This document shows positions 9,245-21,200 of a stretch of DNA of 45,801 bases, piece by piece. Position 1 is the stretch's first letter, and each line of letters begins with the position of its first letter. This DNA comes from Lachnospiraceae bacterium (GTDB lineage: Bacteria > Bacillota > Clostridia > Lachnospirales > Lachnospiraceae). Made by a program: the position numbers and the translations under genes. The notes under the pieces were generated by a model, which had not been told where the DNA came from, did not search any database, and saw nothing but the letters and a program-made list of their open reading frames with translations. The DNA is taken from positions 1 through 45,801 of the forward strand of contig JAJQBS010000087.1 of assembly GCA_021203145.1 (NCBI GenBank). Reading direction: 5' to 3'.

Positions 9245-12200
9245 TTATTCAGACAAAGTTCCTTTATTTTTCCTGTTAAAGGCAGGCATATTCTTTTTAG
9301 CAATGATCATCACAGCCAGTGCGGCCGCCATTACAAGTACCGCCCATATCATCCGCATTTCCAGCAAATCTCCAGTCTTTACCTCTTCGGCTGTGACAGA
9401 CGTTTCTGAAGTCTCAGGCGTACTCTGCGGAAGGATGCTGACAGTCTGCGCTTCATCGTCGATGTCCTGATGCTCCGCGACCCTGTTCTCTTCCGTTGCA
9501 TCCTCCTTGGCGGACGCCAGGAACAGTTCTTCGAATACCACGAGAGACTTGCCCGCAAGCGTTGTATTCCCATCCTCGTCAAGGAAATCGCCGGCGTTGA
9601 TGGTAAAGGTCATATCATAAGAGCCGCCGCTGCTCTCTGGTGTAAACGGTTCTGAGTATACCGTATAGATATCGCCGTCGGAATCCGAAAGCGCCTCACC
9701 CGTCTCTTTATCCATCAGCACGCCCTTCAGGATATAAACCGCGTCCTCAGATAGCGTGTAGATTGCATTTTTCTGCTCACGCACTGTGCCGTCCTGATAA
9801 ATGATGTGCTTCGCCTGTCCCGCCATAGCCGTCAGTTCCTCCGCTGTCCACAGGTTCTCATAGGCCACAGTGTCGGTGATGATGATATCTATATAGTTTC
9901 CGTCCGCGTCACAAACTGCCGCCCCATCAGGGCCAGGCACGTTCGCCGTCGTCCCGATCGCCGGAATCCGGATCGTCTGTGGCAGATTTTCAAGATCATT
10001 GTGTGTGTAAATATCCGTGCCATTGTGACTGAAGGATTCAAATGCCACGAGCGTCGCGCCAGTCAGCTTCGACGCGTCCACAGTAAAACTGATGGACGCA
10101 TAGCCGCTGATGGTCGTCTGGCCGTCCGCGAGGGTTGTTGCCGATACGGAATCAACTGCCGCCTCGCTGCCGTCTTCATGATAAGCATATGCCAGGCCTG
10201 CAGCTGCCGTGAAGTGCACTGCTACAGCCGCCGTGACCGCTTCGCCTGCCGCATGGCTTACGCCGTCTGCGTCTGTAAACGCTTCCTTATAGACCAGCTG
10301 ACCGGTAATGGTATATTCCTGCCCCACAAGAAGGTTCTCAAAGTACACGCGGTCAATGATCACGCGGTTTCCTTCAGCCAGGGATATATGCTCCATGGTT
10401 GACGCGTCAATCGCATTTGTCTTCCCGGCCGGATAGGATACGGTTTGTTCCGCCAGGGAGTCCTCATCCCATTCATCGCCGTCCCCTGCCGGGTGCGAGC
10501 TGATTAAAATGTCATTATGGTAAATATTCTCGAACACCGTCAGACTCTTCCCCTGTACCTTGTCAGAGGCAATGGCGAAGTTCAGGTAATAAGTCCCTGA
10601 CGTTTCCTCTGCCATAAAGGTCAGCATTTCAGTAAAAGCCTCAGAGCATTCGGTTGTCAGAGTGCCGTCCACTTTCAGATAAGAAATCTCCCCGGAGGAC
10701 AAATCGGAGTCCCCCAGCGATACCAGCACACCGTCAATGGTGTATTCCATACCGGGAACAAGGCCGGCCAGGTTCACTTCATCATGGATAGCCGTGACAG
10801 CTGTTCCATCCGGCACGCTTCCCACGTGGTCGCCGGTTGTGGTATCTACTGCTGTCGTGTGGATGGAAATCTCGCTTACACTCTGATCCTCATCCTCGAT
10901 GTCTGTATGTTCATTTACAAGATCCACGTCATCTACCTCCTCCGGGCTGGTTTCCGGCGTGTAGGTGGCATTCTGGTAAAGCTTCTCGAATACAACAATC
11001 TGGATCCCCGTAATCTTCGAGCTGTTAAGCGTGTACACCAGGTCAACCGTGCCGTCCACGGAGTGCAATTCCTCATTGTATGCCGTCACCGACGTCGCGG
11101 AACCATCCGCGGCTATAATGCTCTTCCCATCCTCAGATACCGTAATGGTGGCCGCCCGCGTGATCTCCTCGCCATCAATGACAAGCGGGGTCTCCTCGCC
11201 GGTTGCCAGGCTTTCGGTTACGTTGTAAAGCTTGCCGGATACGACATAGGTCATGCCAGGCACCAGGTTTTCAAGGGCGACAGTGTCCGTGATCACCTGA
11301 TTTACGTCATCCTCCGCCCCGGAGCCGAACAGGCGCCTTGCAAAGTTGATGAATGCGCCCCAGATCGTTCCGACGTGGTCGCCAGTGTTGTAATCCACCG
11401 CTGTCGTATGGATGTCCGGATAATAAACGGACTGGTCATCATCGTTGATGTCTGCGTGGATGGTTACTTCAATGCCGTTGTGATACAGGCTTTCAAATAC
11501 TACGACTGTTTTCCCGGCCAGAAGGCTGGAATCCAGCGTAAACGAAAGGAGACAGGTACCATCAACAGAATTGTTATCTTCGTGATTCTCCGTCACGACG
11601 TAATCGCCATTGCTGTCTGTCCCTGCCGTGAAAGTCACTGACGCGATGATTTCTGCGCCATTCTCATCAAGGAGCGGCAGCCCGGTCCCGCGGTTCATGA
11701 GCGTGCCTGTAAGGGTGTACTCTTTACCGACAACCAGGTTCGAGAAATATACAACATCGTTGATAACCGCGTCCTCTTCCACCGTGCCGACATGATCGGA
11801 GGTGTCGAGATCCGCCGCTGTCGTGTGGATCTCAGGGAAATGGACGGATTGTCCAGGATCCGTGAGATCCGCATGACTTGCCACGATAACATCATGATGG
11901 ATCAGATCCTCGAACACGACCGTTGTCACACCTGCGAGAGCTGACGCATCCAATACATAGGTCAGGTCAACCGTGCAGTCTACAGAATTCATTTCTTCGT
12001 CATATTCCACGACTACGACATTCTCTCCGTCGGCTGCCGTCACAGTGCCGTCTTCATTTACGGTAATCGTCACAGACTGCGTGATGGTCCCGCCGTCCAC
12101 GAGCAGTTCTTCGCCAGTCTCTTTATCCATCAGAACCCCGCTTACCGTGTAAGTCATGCCCGGCACAAGATTCCAGATGGATACGGTATCAATAATCACG

Positions 12201-15200
12201 GTTTCTCCTGTATTACCTGCTTCATCACCGACGGTTTCATCCATTGCAGAAGTGCGCACCTTCGGGAAGTGAATGGTCTCGTCCTCGTCATTTATGTCAC
12301 TGTGTGTGGTAACGCTGACGCCGTTGTGCTCCAGACTCTCAAATGCCACAACGGTCACCCCTTCCAACAGAGAACCGTCAAACGTGAAGATGATATCAAT
12401 AGTCCCGCTGACAGAGTTTGCTTTTTCGTCCAGATTCACCGTAATGCCATCCCCAGTTTCTCCGGCGATAAATGTTCGCTCTGCCATGACTGCATGGTTA
12501 TCAGCGTCCACCAGCTCCCATTCGCTGTCTTTGTTCACAAGGATACCGCTTACGGTGTATTCCCTGCCCGGAACAAGGTTCGAATAAGTAACAGTATCAA
12601 CGATAACTGCCGTTGAAAGAAACGTAGTGTCGCCTGCTACAGTCCCTACACTGTCCAAAGTATAGCCGTCCGCAGCTGTCGTGCGGATCTTCGGAAAGTG
12701 AACCGTCTGGCCCTCATCCGTAAGATCGCTGTGCACTGCCACGGTAACCCCGTTGTAGATCAGATCTTCGAATACGACTACGGTTTCCTCTTCCAGTGTG
12801 GACGCGTCAAAGCTGAATATCAGCTGCACGGTACCGTCCACGCTGTTATACTCCTCATCGTACTCAGTCACGGTTGTTGCTTCGCCGTTTGCTGCCGTGA
12901 TCGTGCCTTCACCGACCGTAATAGTTGCGCTCTGTGTCACACTCCGGCCGTTCACAGTCAGGTCGCTCCCGTCAGACTGGTTTACAAGCCTCCCGGATAC
13001 CGTGTATGTCTTCCCTGGTACAAGGTTTGTAAAAGTGACGGTATCTGTGATTGTCGCATGATCCTGCACTTTTCCGACGTCATCCGCTGTTGAATCATCA
13101 ACCGCCGACGTTTTCACTTCCGGATAATGAATGGACTGTCCTTCATCTGTGAGATCCGCATGGCTTGCGACCTTCACGTCTTCGTGGTACAGGTCTTCAA
13201 ATACGACTACCGTCCCGCCTTCCAGTTTTGAGGAATCTACCAGATAGATCAGCTCCACAGTAATGGTCGCAGCCGCCGCTGTAGAGTCGGTCACATAGCT
13301 GTTGTCCGCTGCGTCTCCTCCTGCAGTTTTTGCGACATTTTGGCCATAGCTGGTGATGGTTACTTTTCCGTTTGCCATTGATCCGTCCGCATACGTGAAG
13401 GTTGCATTCCCTGCTGCATCAGATGTAAAGGTCACGCTATCAAACGAACCGTCCAGTGTTTCAACAGCTTCCCCGGCCTTGTGGCTTACACCGTCCGAAT
13501 CCGTGAAATCCTGCTGATATACAAGGGTTCCCTTCAGGGTATACGTATACTGGCCGTCCATATCATTGTCATCAAAGATAACATTTTCGATAGTCACTTC
13601 ATCATAGACCGTCGCCGTTTCAGAGGATGTCCCGACGTCATCCTGTGTCATGCCATCGCTCGCAGAAGTATGCACTTCCGGGTAGCGGATGGTCTGATCC
13701 TCATCCACGGGGCTGTCATGCACCAGGATCGCCTCTCCGACCGGGTTCCCATCCGCGTCCGCGCGGTACAGGGATTCCACTGCGACCAGCGTCCGGTCGT
13801 TGAAGGACGAGGAATCCAGGGTAAATTCCGGCATTTCAATTGTCCCGGAAACCGGCGTGTCGCCGCGGGAATAAATCCGGCTCGACTGCACGGTTTTTCC
13901 ATCTTCAATCGCCTCGCCGGTATCCGCGTCCAGTACCTGCATAACGATGACGTAAATTTCACCTTTCGCCAGGTTGGAATAAGCTACGGCGTCAAGGATC
14001 GCGTCTTCTGTGCTCTTCGCCCCCACGCGCGTACCTGTCAGGGAGTCAGTCGCTGTTGTGTGAATATCCGCCACATAAAGCATCTGATCCGTATCAGTCA
14101 GGTCTTCGTGTTTCGCCACCAGGATCCAGTATCCGTTGACATACTGGTACAGATAGTCCACCGCAACGATCGTATGCCCACTGAGGCCTTCCGTATTCAG
14201 GAGCGCCGTCAGGATGATGTCTCCGTAGGTGTTGTTTGTACCGGACTGTTTTTCCGGCTGAAATTCTTTTGTTACCCAGAGTCCGTCATCACTCACGGAA
14301 GTGCCCTCGTCATTAGTCCCGATGATAGACAGAACCGTGCTGCCGTCTGTAATATCCACAAACTGTGTCTCCATCCGATAGGTATGGTCGGAGGATACAT
14401 GTGTGAATGTCACGGTATCTGAAACCTCCACAGATTCACGAACCGGAACGGTCTGGGTACCAGACTCCACATCCAACGCGGCGGATGTCAGAACGATCTC
14501 CGTATCCACGAGCGGATGGTAGGTGTTCTCCTGCGCGTTGTTCGTTTCCGAATCGGAAAGCAGCGCGGTCAGGTCGCCAGTGTCGTTATAAATATAAATC
14601 AGGTCGGACTCCAGGAGATTCTCGCTTAAGGAGACGTTGTCCTCACACTGGATTTCCGTAATCCGGTAATATGCCGGGTACAGTGCGCCATAGTCGTCGT
14701 TTACTGCATCTGTACTGCCGAACCAGATGCCCCAGGCGGATGCTTCCTCAAGGAGAGCCTCGCCTTCCTCCGTCACCACGCCGTCCGCCACGTACTGGTC
14801 AAACCCGTTCGTGTTTGTGGAGTGTGTGCGGGACGTATCGACAAGCCCGTTTGCGTCGGATACGATCACATGGCTTTCCAGCACGACCTCGTTGCCCTCA
14901 TCGTCCACGTAGATTGCAGAAATGAGGAACGGGATGTAAGCTTTGTACTCACCGTCAATGTTCACTTTCAGAAAGTTCAGGTCACTCCTGCGCGGTGTCT
15001 GGTCAACCGATACCGTTCCCATATCGTTGATATCAGTAAACGAGCTGCCACCGCTGGTTTCCCCGAGGGCAACCGCCACTCCGTCATCACGGATAACAAC
15101 GTTCCCGACAAATGATTCGTCGATCCAGTATCCATAGGAGGATTTTATCTCAATGACGTAATAAGTACCGTACGGCAGGTCATTTACGCCGGTTTCGGCA

Positions 15201-18200
15201 TAACCCTCAGCATCGGTTGTAATCACCTGCATGGTATAGGAACCGTCATCCGCCAGTGCACGCAGTTCTGCATAGGTCGGGCTGTCCGACAGGATGGATT
15301 TCGCGCTCGGGATTACCAGACCGTCCTTGTTCATGGCTGCCGCGTCGCTCGCATTGATGATGGCAAACTCAGCGCCTTCCAGGGAAGTGTACCCCTGCGT
15401 ATCCGCTGCCTGGAGTTCAATATCATTTTTCACAAGTGTAATGCCGCCGCGGAAAATCTGCTGGGCGGTACTATCATCCCTGGAATCGGAATCCTGGATC
15501 GTCTCCGCCGCGTACACAACGCCATCTTCACGGACAGTTGCCGTACCGACCCAGGCCGTGTTCAGCTGGTAACCCGTCGCTGCCTTTGTCTCAATCACAT
15601 AGTACGTGCCGTAAGGAAGATCATTCTTCCCGGTCGAAGCGAAACCGTCAGAGCCTGTGGTAATTGTCTGCATCACACAGCCGGACTCAATCACCGCTTC
15701 CACGTCTGCGTAGGTTACGTCTGTGCCGGTAAGACCGGATGTCAGAATTTCGTCCCCGTCCACATTAACTGCCACCGCATCAGACGCGTTGACGATTGTG
15801 AACTCGGCTCCTGACAGGTCTGTATCGCCGTGGTCCGCGCTCTCATCAAGCATATAATCAAACTTCTGTACGGACAGGCCGCCCAGGTAAATCAGCTGCG
15901 CTACACGGTCTTCTTCAGAGCTGCTATCCTGGATTGTTTCTGCTGCATAGACCTTGCCATCCTCGCGGACTGTCACCCTGCCAACCCATGTCGTGTTCAG
16001 CTGATAACCTGTGGCAGCTGTTGTTTCAATAATATAATAGGTACCGTAAGGCAAATCCTGCTTTCCGGTTGCTGCATACCCTGCCGCATTGGTGGTGATC
16101 GTCTGCATCACACAGCCGGACTCAATCGCTGCCGTTACATCGGAATATAGTATGTCCGTGCCAGAAAGACCAGACGCCTGGATCTCATCCCCATCCTCAT
16201 TCATAGCAGCAGCGTCAGAGCCGTTCACAATGGTAAACACAGCTCCAGAAAGATCTGTATCACCATGATCGCTGCTTTGGTCAAGCATATAGTCGATTTT
16301 CTGTACAGACAGGCCGCCCAGGTAAATCTGCTCTGCAGTACTGGTTTCCTTTGAGTCGGAATCCTGGATCGTAATTGCCCCATAAACCGTGCCATCCTCA
16401 GACACTGTTGCAATACCGACCCAGGTGGTGTTCAACTGATAGCCGGTCGCTGCCTTTGTTTCAATCACGTAGTAGGTGCCGTAAGGCAAGTCGCTCACCC
16501 CGGTTGAAGCATAGCCATCGGAATCTGTTATGATTACCTGCATCACATAACCGGATTCAATGGCCGCCTCGACGTCAGAATAAGTGACATCATTCCCGGA
16601 AAGCCCGGACGTACCGACCGTATCCCCGTCCATGTTTTTAACTGCAGCCGAAGATGCGTTCACAATGGTGAACTTAGCCCCTGACAGATCCGTATCGCCA
16701 TGGTCAATAGCCTCGCCGAGCATGTAGTCAAACTTCTGCACGGACAGACCGCCCTTTACGGGGATATTGGTAACCACGTACTCGATGATTTCGCCGTCTT
16801 CTGAGATAATGATTTCCCTGGCAGTGTTTGTACCAGCGGAAGTATAGCCTTCGCCCTGACCGGTTTCGACAACCTTATAAGTTCCGTACTGGATGATAGC
16901 GTCGCACTCCGCGTGGCCGTTTTCATCGGTAGTCAGCGTCATGACGACGTCTCCATAAGAATATCGAGTATTTTCGTCAGTCTTCAGGCTGACATCATAG
17001 TCATTGAGGCTGATGACGTCAAATGTGAACCCTTCAAGCGAGGCATTCGCCTGCGCACTGCCATCGTTAAATTCCGCATCCTGCTTGTCGAGGGAAAACC
17101 CGCCAAACACCGGGGTATCCGTCAGGACTGGTACGTTTTCATACGACAGGTCTTCCTGTGTAACCAGTTCCGTCCCGTCTTCCGAATAAGCAGACACCCC
17201 GTCGGACGTAAAGGTATAAGTAATCATCTTGTCCGAAAGAACATACCCCTCCGGAGCCTGGTATTCCGTAATTTTCAGGAAGCCGATCGGCATGCATGGC
17301 TGGTTATTTGAATCAACGTAAAAAGCATCCTGCGATATAGATGAGGCTACATATTTGTAAGAGAAATATACAAGTCCATCCTCGTCACTTTGGAGATACC
17401 AGGTTCTTGTAGCTTCCCCGTCCGCGCTTGTCGCACCGGCGTAGAATTCAAGCTGGAAGATAGCATCTTCCAGGCTCAGGCTCGTACTGTAGTCTGTCTT
17501 CTTGTACACAAGTATACCTGCCGAACAGGTAATTGGCGTTTCAGAAATCTCCAGCTTGTATGGGTTTGATTCCGTATAGTCTGCTGTGAGAATTACTGTA
17601 TAAATTGTTGTATCCGTCTGGTAACCTTCCGGAGTCTTTGTCTCCTTCACATAATAAGTCCCGAGTGGCATGGTCAGGGTATTGCTGTTACCCGCCTCGT
17701 CCTCCACCGTCAGGACGGCATCATTCCCGTCCGCGTCTTTCGCTACGGTGCTACAGGAGGAATCCGTGTAGACGGTGTATTCCGCGCCGACTAATGAATA
17801 TCCTGTATTCCCGCTTGTGACAGAAGAATTTGCAGAGGTTTTAACCAGTGTAAGTGATGGAGTATAGGGAGCTTCTTCTACTTCCAGCTTATACGGATTC
17901 GAGGCTGTATAGTCTGTGGTAAGGACCACGTCATAAACTGTCGTATCAGTCTTATAGCCTTCCGGGGTCTTTGTCTCCTTCACGTAATACGTGCCGATAA
18001 CCATTGCCAGGGTATTCGTGTTCCCTGCTTCGTCCGCAACAGTCAGGATGGCTTTGTCCCCGGAAGCGTCTGTAGCAACCGTGCTGCAGGATGAGTCGGT
18101 GTAGACCGTATACTCGGCCCCCTTCAGGGAATAGCTAGAGTTCCCGCTGGTGACGGTGGTGTTTGATGAAGATTCCACCATTACAATATAACCCGTACTT

Positions 18201-21200
18201 GGGGTATCTGTAGATGTTACTTTCAATGGTACATCTTCCGTATAATCTTTTGTGATAAGGACCGTGATAACTGCACTGTTCAGGTCATACCCTTCGGGGG
18301 GCGTTGTTTCTTTTATATAATACGTAACGCCGGCCTCGTTGGTCTCAAGCTTCACCACGTTGGACTTGCCATCGGAGCCAACCGTAAGGACGGCTGCTTC
18401 CCCGGTATATTCATCCGTTGCCGCCGTGGAACAGCCAGAGTCCGTGTATACCTTATAAACAGCACCCTCGAGGGGCATCTTGTAGCTGCTGTCCGAGGAT
18501 TCCTTTAGCAGGTAAAGGCAGCCATAGCTCAGGTTTTCGAACACGCGCCCGTCCGGGAGCTCCGTGGTGGCGGCATAGCTCGTATAAAGTGAGGCGGTCA
18601 CGTTCGTGTACAGCCCGTCTTCGTCAGCCAGGGAACGGATCGAGGCCGTCTGTACGTTGTTTTCCGAGATCTCGTAGCCTTCCGGCGCCTGTACCTCGGT
18701 GATTTTCAGCGAGCCGACCGGCAGAGCATAGTCTTTGCTTGATGACCCGACCCACAGGCTGTCGCTGTAATACGTGACGCCCGCTTCTCCGAGGATCCCT
18801 TCCGTGTCCGTCCAGCTTTCCAGGTAATGGGCCTTGTCATAAACGACCGCCCCGTCAGAATCCGACACGAAAAACCAGGTGCCCTCCGCAGCATAAGTCC
18901 CGTTGTCCTGGTATGCGGGTCTCTGGGTCGCGTAAAACTCTACCAGGAACACGCCGCCGGAAAGCGGAGTCCCGTTCACGTCTGTCTTCGTGGCGACTGT
19001 GCCGGTGAACTTGAAAAAATAGTTGTAGATCCATTCGGTTCTCACGGAATACGTGTTCCCGGCAGTGACGGTGTACGGGCCGTATACCTTTCCTGTGTTG
19101 TCAGACGTGCCGTTAATACGGTAGGTCTCCTTCAGCACGTATGTGCCGACCGGCAGCTCCACGTCATAGCGCAGCTTTGTGATATACTCCTCGCCCGTGT
19201 CCTCGTCCTCGGCGGTACCCACCGTCTCGGCGGTGTCCTCGTTCATCTTGATTGTTTCATAGGGGTCGTCCTCATCGAAGACGGGATCCCCGTTTGAATC
19301 ATAGCCGGTCACCACGTACACGGCGAACGTCGTCCCGAGATCGCCCTGGAGCGAGGACTTTCCGACGAGCCCGGCATTCCCAAACCTCTTCCTGATGCGC
19401 AGGTAGCCCGTTTCGGGACCGCCCGTGCCCGTCATGGTCAACGACCCGGAAAATGTCTGGTAAGACGAGCCAATGGACTTTGTTACCGATAGTCTGATGT
19501 AGTAGGTCGTTGCCGTGCCGCCATTGTCGTCCGTGGTGGTCGTCACAACCGCCTTGACAGTAACAGACACCGCGTAGCGTGTGCTCACGGGCCATCCGTA
19601 ATAATTGTGCCCACTGATACAGTACACGTTGAAATTCTTGATGTCGGAACTGTCAACCGTGACTGTCGAGCCGAGTAAGCTTGCGTTGTCCTCAAGCAGC
19701 TGGTTGATCTCGGAAGCATACGCTTCAGCATATGAGACTCCATTGTCCGATACAAGCTTGACCGTCCCATAATTCGTCTCGGCGGAGCCGTCGCTGTTGT
19801 GCCCGGTCATGGAACCCGTCACCATTGTCGCGGACAGTGTCCCGAGCGTGTATGTTGCAGTGCTGGAGGAAGTGCTGGCAACCGAGATCCCGTCGTCTGA
19901 CGTGACGGAAATCCCATCATCGGAGGCTGCGGAAATCCCATCATCGGATGTGGCGGAACCCCCGCCGCCGGAAGAGCTTTCTTCCAGTGCCTCCACTTCC
20001 TCACTAATGGCTGCCAGTGCAGCTTCCTGTTCCTCGGAACCATCCTCGGCCTGGGCGGCAGCTTCGATCAGCTCGCTGCTGACACTGTACCACCCGCCGC
20101 CGCTCTCAAGTGCCTTGCCCTCGTAATCACCGTCATTGGTAAGCGTGATGACGTAGGAGTGTTCTGAGGCATCCGTGATAGCAAACGTCACAGTTTTTTC
20201 AGCCGCGCCATCCCCGTCTGTCACAGCTGAAAAATCATACGGGTCAACCTCTTCCCCATCCTTTGTGGCTGAAATAAGAAGTGAGATATCGTATGAGTCC
20301 GTAACAGCCATGGAAAATTCCCCGGATTCTGATGTATACCAGATGCCGTATTCCGCCGTACCGTCGGACGCTGCGGCCTTCATGGTGTAACTGTCTACGA
20401 TGACGGCCACGCCGTTACCAGTGTAAGAATCAATAACATGTACCGTGTTCGTGACGTACCAGGCATAATCCGGGTACATATAATGGGACACCGCGTATGT
20501 GACTGTATAATCACCAACGGTATTGCAGTCATATCTCCCGTCATCCGCCAGGTAGTACTTGAAATATTCCGTGCTGTAGTCCATCGTCAGGGAATAGATA
20601 TCAAACAAATCATCTCTAGCAAGGACGGTAAACTCCCGTCCATCAACGGTTTCCCCCGCCAGAGACGGAACCGACCCCCCATATCCTTCGTTGAGAGCCT
20701 GCGTCACTTCCGCCGGCATGATCCTGTCAAATACGTCGGAGCAGACCGTCGCGGACAGCCTGTCCCCGGTTATGGCGAATGTCACATCCGTATACCAGTA
20801 ATAGCCGTCCTCGTCAGGCAGGACACATTTGTAAGTGTACGTGTACGAGTTCTCAATCGTAAACTCAAATGCAGACACATCCGACAGGCATTCGAACACG
20901 GTATCATCCCAGTACGCCTGGAAGGAAGCAGGATCGAAATACGTGTCAAGGTACCACACGTAATAAGTCCCGAGGCTTACTGTGTCCGCTTCCGCAGGGT
21001 AGCCGTCAAGGATCCTGCCGTCCTCATCTTCCTCGGCTTCATCCCATTCATCCACAGCCTCCGTCTCTTCTGCTTCGGTCCATACATCCCCGGCCTCCGC
21101 CTCTTCTGCTCCGGGAACGTCTTCCATCTCCGTCATGGTTTCCGCTTCAGCGGTATCCTGGGCCTCTGTCTCGCATTCAGTGACGGCTTCCGCCTCTGCT

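Noticed and set aside
13481..14422. 313-codon plus-strand open frame opposite the giant adhesin
   Set aside because: The minus strand has well-formed VaFE repeats through this whole stretch. The plus frame has no ribosome site, domain or repeat conservation.
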